From positions 1 to 64,000 of the forward strand of contig VGRY01000009.1 of the NCBI GenBank assembly GCA_016875195.1: DNA of 64,000 nt. The letters run 5' to 3'. The notes under the pieces are model-generated. The model made no database searches and was not told the DNA's origin. It saw nothing but the letters and a program-made list of their open reading frames with translations. The translations under genes and the position numbers were made by a program. Within the stretch, counting starts at the first letter, position 1. The number at the start of each line of letters is the position of its first letter. Origin of the DNA: Deltaproteobacteria bacterium (GTDB taxonomy: Bacteria; Desulfobacterota; BSN033; UBA1163). This document shows positions 32,742-39,957 of this stretch, piece by piece.

Positions 32742-34574
32742 ATGTATGGATGGCGGGGGAGAATTCTAAGAGTTGACTTGACGAGCGGTGAGTGTAAGGA
32801 AGAGAATTTAGAACCGCAAGTGGCCAAAGATTACATCGGAGGCCGTGGTCTCGGAGTTTATTACTTGAATAAAGAGGTGAATCCTAAATGTGATCCTTTA
32901 TCTCCAGAGAACATGTTGGTCATGGCTGCTGGACCGTTAACCGGGACTTCTGCCCCGACCGCAGCTCGTTATATGGTTATGACCAAAGGTCCGCTGACCG
33001 GAGCAATTACTTGCTCGAACTCAGGTGGCCATTTTCCCAGGGAATTGAAACGAGCCGGTTTCGACGTCCTGATATTCACCGGGCGAGCATCTCATCCAGT
33101 TTATCTTTGGATCAATAAAGGTAAGTTTGAACTCAGGCCAGCAGGCCATCTCTGGGGTAAAACTGTGCCTGAAACCACAGAAGCTCTCCTCAATGAGACC
33201 GACCCAAGAGCCCGCGTCGCCTGCATCGGTCCAGCTGGAGAAAAGCTGGTTCTGTTTGCCGCGATCATGAACGATAAATACCGTGCAGCCGGTCGCTCAG
33301 GCGTGGGAGCAGTGATGGGATCAAAAAATCTGAAGGCGGTGGTGGTCGCGGGTGAAGGATCGGTTCCGATGGCTGACGAGGAACGGTTCAACGAGATACA
33401 AAAGCGGGTCTTAACGAAGTTCCGGGATGCAGTCAAAGCTGGTCCCTCTCCGCTCAGCTTACACGGCACCATCGGGGTGATGACGCCTCTCACCCAAGAG
33501 TTTGGGATTCTCCCCACCAAGAATTTTCAGCGGGGAACCTTCGACGGTTGGGAAGCCGTTTCAGGTCAAACGCTCACTCAAAAATACCTGAAAAAGACCG
33601 TTGCCTGCTGGGCCTGTCCAATTGCCTGCGGCCGATTTACTAAAGTCGAAGAACCTGGATTCGAAGGAGAAGGGGAAGGACCAGAGTTTGAAACCGGCTT
33701 TGTCTTTGGCTCGCTTTGTATGGTTGACAACCTCGCGGCTGTCACCAAGGCAAATTATATATGCAACGATTTGGGCTTAGATACGATAACGATGGGAGTG
33801 ACCATTGCCTGCGCCATGGAGCTTTTTGATCGGGGTTATTTAACAGAACGACATGCAGGTGGGCCAATCCATTGGGGGGATGGTCGTAAAGTTGTCGAAT
33901 TGGTAAAGCTGACCGGCCATCGAGAAGGTTTTGGAAATGAATTGGCTGAAGGCAGTTACAGGCTGGCAGAACGCTGCGGCCATCCTGAACTGGCCATGGT
34001 GTCTAAACGTCTCGAACTGCCCGGCTATGATCCCAGGGGGCTTCAGGGTGCAGGCCTCAATTACGCCACTTCGCCCATCGGGGCCTCCCATTGTCGGGCG
34101 CATATGGCTTACTGCGAAATGGTAGGGCTACCGAAGCTCATCGATCCACATGAATGGAAAGGCAAAGCCCGGATCGTTAAGTTTTGGCAAGATGTATTTG
34201 CAATCATCGACTCGGCCGGATTCTGTATGTTTTTTACGATCCGCAACCTTCTGCGGCCTGAATTAGAGATCTTTCCGGATGGTATCTTGGAATATTTAAA
34301 TGCCGTGACCGGCGCTAATTATACGATGGATGAACTAGTTACAGCCGGTGAGAGGATCTTGAATGCTGAAAGAATGTTCCTGGTCAAAGCTGGGTTTTCC
34401 CGCAAGGATGATACCTTGCCTCACCGGTTGACCCATGAGCCTTTTTCGGAAGGGCCGGTTAAGGGAAGAGTCGTGCATCTCGAAGAGATGCTGGAGGAAT
34501 ATTATAGGGAGCGCGGATGGAGTCAGGAGGGCATTCCCACAGAGGTCAAGCTCCAGGAATTGGGTTTAAACTAA
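32742..34574 (+). CDS. Aldehyde:ferredoxin oxidoreductase family protein (tungstopterin)
   Basis: A 610-residue enzyme of the AOR family, which interconverts aldehydes and carboxylic acids with ferredoxin. The N-terminal tungstopterin domain starts MYGWRGRILRVDLTSGECKE, with RAAGRSGVGAVMGSKNLKAV near residue 190. The [4Fe-4S] ligands are Cys289, Cys292, Cys296 (CWACPIAC) and Cys495 (SAGFC), almost the same positions as in the Pyrococcus enzyme. GGAGGAG precedes the ATG. Other members act on benzoyl-CoA or glyceraldehyde phosphate, so the substrate is not certain. It likely exchanges electrons with the KOR system. Confidence 0.92.
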   Translation: MYGWRGRILRVDLTSGECKEENLEPQVAKDYIGGRGLGVYYLNKEVNPKCDPLSPENMLVMAAGPLTGTSAPTAARYMVMTKGPLTGAITCSNSGGHFPRELKRAGFDVLIFTGRASHPVYLWINKGKFELRPAGHLWGKTVPETTEALLNETDPRARVACIGPAGEKLVLFAAIMNDKYRAAGRSGVGAVMGSKNLKAVVVAGEGSVPMADEERFNEIQKRVLTKFRDAVKAGPSPLSLHGTIGVMTPLTQEFGILPTKNFQRGTFDGWEAVSGQTLTQKYLKKTVACWACPIACGRFTKVEEPGFEGEGEGPEFETGFVFGSLCMVDNLAAVTKANYICNDLGLDTITMGVTIACAMELFDRGYLTERHAGGPIHWGDGRKVVELVKLTGHREGFGNELAEGSYRLAERCGHPELAMVSKRLELPGYDPRGLQGAGLNYATSPIGASHCRAHMAYCEMVGLPKLIDPHEWKGKARIVKFWQDVFAIIDSAGFCMFFTIRNLLRPELEIFPDGILEYLNAVTGANYTMDELVTAGERILNAERMFLVKAGFSRKDDTLPHRLTHEPFSEGPVKGRVVHLEEMLEEYYRERGWSQEGIPTEVKLQELGLN

Positions 34575-34708
34575 TCTTGCCAGAGCTCGCTTATATCGAT
34601 ATTCGAGTATCCATTCTCATCACAGATGCTGAGGGATAAAGTTGCTCAGATCATGGGAGTGAGTGGAGAAGATTAGATCATACTTCTTTCTATTTATAGG
34701 GGCGTGTC

Positions 34709-35791
34709 ATGGGAAAAAATACTGTTCGGCGAGTTCTCTTTTCCGATCTTAAGGATTTCTGTAAACAGGCCTATCTGAAAGTTGGGGTTCCAGAAGACGA
34801 AGCAGAAATTGTGGCTGACTTTATAGCAAGGTCTGACCTTCGAGGAGTCGAGACTCATGGTGTGATGAGACTTCCCATCTATATTCAGAGGCTTCAGAAG
34901 GGTTATGTCCGGCCTGTTTGCAAAATGACTACTGTTAAAGAGAAAGGGGCTACGGCTTTTATCGAAGCCCATGGTTCCATGGGCCATGTAGTCTCCTATA
35001 AAGCAATGAAAATGGCCATCCAGAAGGCGATGGAGTTTGGAACGGGCTGGGTCTCTGTGAAGGATAGCGGTCATTTCGGGACAGCAGGTCTTTTTCCAAT
35101 GATGGCCCTTGAGAGGGATTATATTGGTTATGTAGTGACCAACTCAGCTCCGATGGTAGCTCCTTACGGCGGAAAGGAACGGATCTTAGGGAATAATCCC
35201 TTGTCGTTTGCCTTTCCAACCGATCGATATCCGGCCATTGTTCTGGATATGTCGATCAGTGTCGTCTCATCGGGGAAGTTAATCTTGTGCCGCAAGAAAG
35301 GCGAAAAGATACCCCTGGGCTGGGCGTACGATAAGAATGGCCTTCCAACAGAAGACCCTTATGAAGGTTATGAAGGGGGCGGTTCGTTAGCGGCCATCGG
35401 AGAATATAAAGGATACGGAATGATTCTGGCCCATGAAATGCTGACATCTGTTTTAACCGGCGGCAAATGGACTCAATATATTAAGAGTTTATATGAGGAG
35501 GACCCTTCAGGCATCCAGGGAACGTGCCATTCCTTCATGGCGATTGATCCGGACTGTTTTATTGGAAGAGAGAAGTTCAAGAAAGAGATGGATCGATACA
35601 TCAAAACGATTAAAGAGAGCGAGAAGGCAAAAAACGCAACAGAAATTTTGATGCCAGGAGAACCGGAATATCGGACCGAGACCCAGCGCCTCAAAGAAGG
35701 CATCCCATTACCCCCTTCCACGATAAAAGAATTGGTCACTCTGGGTGAGTCATTTGGAATTTCACTTTCGATGAGTGATGGTCAGAGATAA
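34709..35791 (+). CDS. LDH2-family malate/lactate/ureidoglycolate-type dehydrogenase
   Basis: A 360-residue NAD(P)-dependent dehydrogenase of the LDH2 fold, not related to classic lactate dehydrogenase. Family regions are LRGVETHGVMRLPIYIQRL near residue 50, with the catalytic His, SVKDSGHFGTAGLFPMMA near 120 and NNPLSFAFPTDRYPAIVLDM. KGYGMILAHEMLTSVLTGGK follows near 235. Members oxidise malate, sulfolactate, 2,3-diketogulonate or ureidoglycolate. At the end of the organic-acid block it fits a further 2-hydroxyacid oxidation. Confidence 0.9.
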   Translation: MGKNTVRRVLFSDLKDFCKQAYLKVGVPEDEAEIVADFIARSDLRGVETHGVMRLPIYIQRLQKGYVRPVCKMTTVKEKGATAFIEAHGSMGHVVSYKAMKMAIQKAMEFGTGWVSVKDSGHFGTAGLFPMMALERDYIGYVVTNSAPMVAPYGGKERILGNNPLSFAFPTDRYPAIVLDMSISVVSSGKLILCRKKGEKIPLGWAYDKNGLPTEDPYEGYEGGGSLAAIGEYKGYGMILAHEMLTSVLTGGKWTQYIKSLYEEDPSGIQGTCHSFMAIDPDCFIGREKFKKEMDRYIKTIKESEKAKNATEILMPGEPEYRTETQRLKEGIPLPPSTIKELVTLGESFGISLSMSDGQR

Positions 35792-35826
35792 ACAATCAAC
35801 TGGCAATCTATCGTCGGCTCAAGCGA

Positions 35827-36258
35827 TTAGAAAATATATAGATAGACCTGATATAGAATCACGAGGGCACTGATTGAGGTTATCCCGTATAAAACGGGCA
35901 TGACCAATCGGAATTTACTGTGGATGCATAATAGAGGCAGAGGGATAGAAACCAAAATAAATTTCCAGATCCAAAATCTATCCCCATAAACATGGATGGC
36001 GGAGCGAACCACAGGGTTAATCTCCCATCCGCCATCATCCAGAATCATCATGGTGAACAATGCATCCAGTACCGTTAATCCGATACCCAAAGTAAGTAGG
36101 ATCAGTAATTTTGGATGATAACGGTCTACATAGCCACCCCTTTCCCGCTCCTCTTTTCTTTGGAATGCTTTTCTCCGTCCCCAAAGAGTATACCTGGTGA
36201 TCGCAGGAGTGGGTTGTTTTCTTCTATCTTTTACTGTTCGTAAGTCGAATCCTTCCAA
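35827..36258 (-). CDS. DUF5658-type small membrane protein
   Basis: A 143-residue protein with a charged N-terminal part (RRKQPTPAITRYTLWGRRKA) and three to four helices. The LTVLDALFTMMILDDGGWEI and NPVVRSAIHVYGDRFWIWK regions match the DUF5658 pattern. The frame opens with a TTG behind GGGGAG. It lies alone on the minus strand, convergent with the LDH2-type gene. No function is known for the family. Confidence 0.75.
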   Translation of the reverse strand: MEGFDLRTVKDRRKQPTPAITRYTLWGRRKAFQRKEERERGGYVDRYHPKLLILLTLGIGLTVLDALFTMMILDDGGWEINPVVRSAIHVYGDRFWIWKFILVSIPLPLLCIHSKFRLVMPVLYGITSISALVILYQVYLYIF

Positions 36259-36324
36259 AGAGAGACTCCCCAGATTGGCTCAAAGAATCAATTCATAAAA
36301 AAAACATGCTTTGCGGAAAATCTT

Positions 36325-36386
36325 CTGTAACCCCCCTTCCTCCCCCCTTAATTTAAGGGGGGAATAGAGGGGGGTTATAAAAGAGG
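36325..36386. repeat. C-rich/G-rich inverted repeat, copy 3
   Basis: TAACCCCCCTTCCTCCCCCC, TTAATTTAA, GGGGGGAATAGAGGGGGGTTA: a near-perfect hairpin of about 62 bases. On either strand it could act as a terminator. The remaining bases of the 36.26-36.48 kb gap show nothing else. Confidence 0.65.
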
Positions 36387-36480
36387 TCTTTCCTCCTTAA
36401 GGCAAAGGGAAAAAGGAGGGGTTCATCTCTAATATCTATACAATGATGGACTAATTACTAATTTAGGAAACAATACCTGT

Positions 36481-36666
36481 TTAGTCAATCGTTAGTTGAA
36501 CAAAGAATAGATTACTGTGGGCTTCTTTTTCGCCTACAATGATTTTCCCAAGGTTCAAGATAGATTCGTCAGTAATTCTCCCTAACGTTTCCCTCCTTTC
36601 TGGGATAATCCCGATCGAATGGAATCGATTTGTTTCATCCTTCCTATAGTATTCATAAACTACCAT
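36481..36666 (-). CDS. Small hypothetical protein
   Basis: A 61-residue soluble protein (MVVYEYYRKDETNRFHSIGI at the start, then PERRETLGRITDESILNLGK). I do not know a family. The ATG at 36666 is behind GGTGGGAG, which favours it over an in-frame GTG at 36675. It overlaps the next upstream small frame by 14 bases, as in an operon. The composition looks like a real folded protein rather than a shadow frame. Confidence 0.55.
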   Translation of the reverse strand: MVVYEYYRKDETNRFHSIGIIPERRETLGRITDESILNLGKIIVGEKEAHSNLFFVQLTID

Positions 36667-36838
36667 GACTCCCACCTATCTGCTCTCTTCCGAAGATAAG
36701 GATAATCTTCTCAATCCTGTTGACCACCTTGAAGGCCCGTTCCTTCCCAATTCTTTTTCTGAGCCAATAATAAAAACAAAGGTTCTTATTAATCAAGAAA
36801 TTCCTCATGGGATCGATATAATACAAGTTTGGTGCCAA
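36653..36838 (-). CDS. Small basic hypothetical protein
   Basis: A 61-residue frame from a TTG; an ATG at 36808 would give 51 residues. It is rich in aromatic and basic residues (KNLCFYYWLRKRIGKERAFK). No family or ribosome site was recognised. Support comes only from its overlap with the following small gene and the absence of any competing frame. It could be spurious. Confidence 0.35.
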   Translation of the reverse strand: MAPNLYYIDPMRNFLINKNLCFYYWLRKRIGKERAFKVVNRIEKIILIFGREQIGGSHGSL

Positions 36839-37027
36839 GTATGATTTTAGCTCTAATTTACCCGGTTTAATGTCAATTTATCCAAAGTCAGTATCGAATT
36901 TTTATAAGAGGGAAATCTTTTTCTCTTTTTTCCCGATTCTTTTCCATATACCTTTTCCCAAACAATGAGATTTCTTTTGGAACATTGCTCTTAGGAAGAC
37001 TAAAGAATGGCGAAATCGGTCGGTAAA

Positions 37028-37603
37028 CTAAATCGATCGGCGACTGATGACCTGTAGAGGGTCCACCCATTTCAGCGGGTTTGATGTGGCCATTGACTCC
37101 CAATCCAGGTGATCGTAGGAGATCTTGTTGATTACCCACCCGACTGAAATGTGTAGATGAGGAGGGATGTTTCTTTGTGACTTCTTTGGCCGGGCCAAGC
37201 TGGCGAGGATATCTCCAGCCTTAACGATCCTACCGACGTCTAAACTGCTGGGCGGGTCTGTGTGACCATAGATGGTACAAAACTTTAGAGATTGGCTTTC
37301 GGGAAGATGATGTTCCACCATCACCGAATTACCGATGAAATCGTCCATCACTCTGACAACGACTCCATCATACAAGACCGGGATCCTCGTTTTTTCATCG
37401 AGCTGAAGGATTCTTTTTTCTCGATCCCTGTAAAGATATAGATCCAACCCCTCATGAGGCCTTTCGCGCTTTCCCTGATTACCCCACCATTTGTCCATCG
37501 TATTGAACAACATTCCTGGATAGAAGACCCACTCCCGGAAGCCGGTTTCATCCAGAGCGTTCTCTCGGACAAGAAATTGTGTGAATTGTGATTTTTGTAT
37601 CAA
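37028..37603 (-). CDS. M23-like (lysostaphin fold) peptidase domain protein
   Basis: A 191-residue protein resembling the LytM/M23 metallopeptidase fold. The zinc motif His-x3-Asp is seen in RPHEGLDLYLY near residue 50 and His-x-His in PPHLHISVGW near 155. Between them are IPVLYDGVVVRVMDDFIGNS and VGRIVKAGDILASLARP, the usual beta-sheet repeats. No signal peptide or membrane anchor is visible, which is odd for an envelope hydrolase. Function as a cell-wall endopeptidase is by fold only. Confidence 0.75.
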   Translation of the reverse strand: MIQKSQFTQFLVRENALDETGFREWVFYPGMLFNTMDKWWGNQGKRERPHEGLDLYLYRDREKRILQLDEKTRIPVLYDGVVVRVMDDFIGNSVMVEHHLPESQSLKFCTIYGHTDPPSSLDVGRIVKAGDILASLARPKKSQRNIPPHLHISVGWVINKISYDHLDWESMATSNPLKWVDPLQVISRRSI

Positions 37604-37654
37604 TTTAGCTTTTTGAAAGAAAAAATTTATGAGTCAATGGACCAAAAGAATCAT

Positions 37655-37797
37655 CATAAAATCCCCTCGGTTTCGAGTCGCAACGACCTTAGTCCCCCTT
37701 TGCCCCGTTTTCTGCGGGGGAAAAGATTACCAAAGGGTGAACCCCTTTTACCTCCCTTTGGCAAAGGGAGGTTGGGAGGGATTTTATAAAGTTTTTT
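37655..37797. repeat. C-rich/G-rich inverted repeat, copy 4
   Basis: AAAATCCCCTCGGTTTCGAG at the left end and GGAGGGATTTTATAAA at the right end are inverted; inner hairpins include CCTCCCTTTGGCAAAGGGAGG. It shares an 18-base word inverted with copy 2. It fills the 268-base gap between the M23-like and methyltransferase genes. Confidence 0.65.
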
Positions 37798-37870
37798 GAA
37801 CCCGCTAAAGTGTTACCGATTTTTTTAAGGAGGGTGTTTCAGAAAAATCCAAGCCTTGGATCTCTGCCTC

Positions 37871-38719
37871 TCATTGTTTAACTCTTTGGGCCTTCCATGG
37901 TTTCGTTCCAGCCCATGGACCTCCCTGGATTTCCACAGTTCCATCTATGGTATCGCCGGTCACACGGCCATTGAATTTCATGGAAACATTTTGTCCTTCA
38001 AAATTATACCTTGCGCTAAAACTCAACTGGTCGCCTTTCAGCCGCTGGTCTCTGATACGAATTTCCTGGCCATGAACCGTCACTTTTCCACGAATCTCCT
38101 GGAATTCTTGATTTAAAATCAACTGATCTTGTAGTTCACCCCGAAAGGAAACACTTCGGAAATACCATGTTCCTCCTACAGTTGCTGGGAGGACCCAGTA
38201 GTAAAAAAAACGACCGCCTACTTGCACCATCTCATCGGGTTCCCAGTCGGCCATATCAAAGGTATAGGAAACAATCCGGGATCCGGGCTTGAGTTCTTGG
38301 AAAAGCTTTGGCCGGAGTTGCTGGTTTAACTCGTTAAGGAGATAAAGGGTGACCACGGTCGCTTCTCGAATGTCCACATTGAAAAGGTCTCCCTCAATAA
38401 ACGTTGTACGGTCAGTAACGTTTGCTTTTCTTGCATTTTCTTTGCTCTCTTTGATGCGTACCGGGTCAATGTCCACCCCGACGCCGCGGGCCCCAAACTT
38501 TTTTGCCGCCAATATCACAAAACGTCCGTCCCCGCACCCAAGGTCATACACCACATCGTTTTGATTCACCCCTGCCTTTTGAAGCATGGTAATCACCGTA
38601 GCTTCCGGAGTCGGCTCAAAATGCACGTCAGGCACGCGGGTCTGTGAATAGCCGGTTATGGAAAAACATAACACCATCGAGAAGATTAGGATGGGCGCTG
38701 TTCTTTGAATCTTCCTCAT
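37871..38719 (-). CDS. Secreted or anchored SAM-dependent methyltransferase
   Basis: A 282-residue class I methyltransferase preceded by a signal sequence (MRKIQRTAPILIFSMVLCFS to TGYSQ). The SAM site is VVYDLGCGDGRFVILAAKKF, motif II VGVDIDPVRIKE, and then FIEGDLFNVDIREATVVTLY. The start at 38719 has AAAGGAG nine bases upstream. The C-terminal 100 residues form a beta-rich domain of unknown kind. A periplasmic location for a SAM enzyme is unusual but this family pattern (signal plus methyltransferase) is seen in environmental bacteria. The substrate is unknown. Confidence 0.85.
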   Translation of the reverse strand: MRKIQRTAPILIFSMVLCFSITGYSQTRVPDVHFEPTPEATVITMLQKAGVNQNDVVYDLGCGDGRFVILAAKKFGARGVGVDIDPVRIKESKENARKANVTDRTTFIEGDLFNVDIREATVVTLYLLNELNQQLRPKLFQELKPGSRIVSYTFDMADWEPDEMVQVGGRFFYYWVLPATVGGTWYFRSVSFRGELQDQLILNQEFQEIRGKVTVHGQEIRIRDQRLKGDQLSFSARYNFEGQNVSMKFNGRVTGDTIDGTVEIQGGPWAGTKPWKAQRVKQ

Positions 38720-38781
38720 CACTTTCTCCTTTGTAAGGTGGTGTTGATTTATGAGATTAATCAACACTTCCAATTTCGGAA

Positions 38782-39135
38782 CTAACCGGCCGCTTGCTTT
38801 CTGACGATCCGAGTTGAGCGAATCGTTCGACCTCCAACTTTTTGACCTTTCATTTCTTTGAATAGCCGTAACTCCAGGCGGCAGCCGAGGGCGTGAGCGT
38901 ACTTTTGCAATGTGGCTAAAGAGGGAGAATGCTTTCCTCTGCCAGATTCCAGCCGAGCAATGGCTGATTGCGTGGTGCCGATGCGTTCGGCAATTTCTGC
39001 CTGGGTAACGCCTGCAGCGGCACGAGCCTTGAGAAACTCATCGAGAAAAACGAACTCCTCGCCGAGCCGGTCGTATTCAGCTCTTACGTCAGCCCTTGCA
39101 AGGGCGCGAGCCTTAAGTTCTTTGTGTGTAAGCAT
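38782..39135 (-). CDS. XRE-type antitoxin (HigA-like)
   Basis: A 117-residue protein with a helix-turn-helix at about residues 45-95: AGVTQAEIAERIGTTQSAIA and RLESGRGKHSPSLATLQKYA. The N-terminal helix and length fit HigA-type antitoxins of HigB/Gp49 toxins. It overlaps the toxin gene upstream by 23 bases. It should bind the toxin and repress the promoter at 39461-39489. Confidence 0.87.
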   Translation of the reverse strand: MLTHKELKARALARADVRAEYDRLGEEFVFLDEFLKARAAAGVTQAEIAERIGTTQSAIARLESGRGKHSPSLATLQKYAHALGCRLELRLFKEMKGQKVGGRTIRSTRIVRKQAAG

Positions 39136-39454
39136 GTTTAACCTCCTTCAACCTCCGGCGTGCTATTTCAAGCTCTTTGGAGGGAGTCTTGTCCGTCTTC
39201 TTTATGAATAGGTGCAGTATCACTATCTTCTTGCCAACCATCGTGCAATAAAATACTCTTGCAATTCCTTCGGGGGCCTTTATCCGTAACTCAAATAATC
39301 CCTCACCCATGGCCCGGGTATGCGGCATACCCAGATCCGGTCCATATACCTCCATGCGGTCAGAATATCGAAGGTACCGGCCAAGAAAACCTGCCAGCAT
39401 TGCAAGAATTTCTTCCTGAAGAGATTGGCTATAGTAAGTGATTGTCCAACCCAT
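39113..39454 (-). CDS. HigB/Gp49-like type II toxin
   Basis: A 113-residue RelE-superfamily toxin of the phage Gp49-like group. Recognisable stretches are LGMPHTRAMGEGLFELRIKA and RVFYCTMVGKKIVILHLFIK then KTDKTPSKELEIARRR. It comes first in the operon and overlaps the antitoxin gene by 23 bases. Its ATG is six bases after a perfect TATAAT, so the message is leaderless or nearly so. Such toxins cut mRNA on the ribosome. Confidence 0.87.
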   Translation of the reverse strand: MGWTITYYSQSLQEEILAMLAGFLGRYLRYSDRMEVYGPDLGMPHTRAMGEGLFELRIKAPEGIARVFYCTMVGKKIVILHLFIKKTDKTPSKELEIARRRLKEVKHAYTQRT

Positions 39455-39460
39455 GGATGG

Positions 39461-39489
39461 ATTATAGCGTATTTGCTATATTCGGTCAA
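39461..39489 (-). promoter_or_regulatory. Promoter and operator of the higBA-like module
   Basis: TTGACC (39489-39484), 17 bases, TATAAT (39466-39461) on the minus strand. Inside the spacer TATAGC-GTATTT-GCTATA (39463-39480) is a perfect inverted repeat, the likely antitoxin site. Transcription should begin at or next to the toxin ATG at 39454. Confidence 0.65.
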
Positions 39490-39531
39490 GTAGTATTTGC
39501 AGAAAGAAGAGTCACGAAAAGAGATTCTGGT

Positions 39532-39777
39532 TTTTATGACGGAGTGTTATGCATTTACGGCGTGAGGAGAAATTGGTCCAAGAGGATTTGGCGTGAGGTG
39601 AGTTGATGGAAGACGGACTCGTCATTGATGCTGTCGCTTCCACCTACGCTACAAAAGAAGCATGCTCCAGAAATCGAAGATTTCCGGTTGCAGAAATGGT
39701 GCATGCCGGTTCAATATATGAGAATCAAATCGAAACATTTTGAGGAGTGAAGGAAGCAGAGGGTAGATAGCAGATAT
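39532..39777. repeat. 245-bp dispersed repeat, copy A (direct repeat of 45936-46180)
   Basis: From TTTTATGACGGAGT to TAGATAGCAGATAT this segment matches the other copy at roughly nine of ten positions, without large gaps, in the same orientation. It contains no convincing gene on either strand. It lies just downstream of the giant protein gene, and the second copy lies upstream of that gene. Confidence 0.8.
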
Positions 39778-39957
39778 TGAGCCTTCCGAAAAAAGAGTTC
39801 GGAGTCGTACACTCGGTCTTTTGGTAACAGCTACAAATCGTCGCTCTGAAGTGGGCGGAAGGATCAACAATTACCGAAAGAAAGAAAAAGGCAGAGCCAG
39901 TGCTAACCCTGGCTCTATCTCTGGTAACCCAAACCCTACCCACCCGGCATGTGCGCG

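Noticed and set aside
36888-37139. 83-codon minus-strand frame
   Set aside because: It overlaps the M23-like gene in another frame and has no features of its own.
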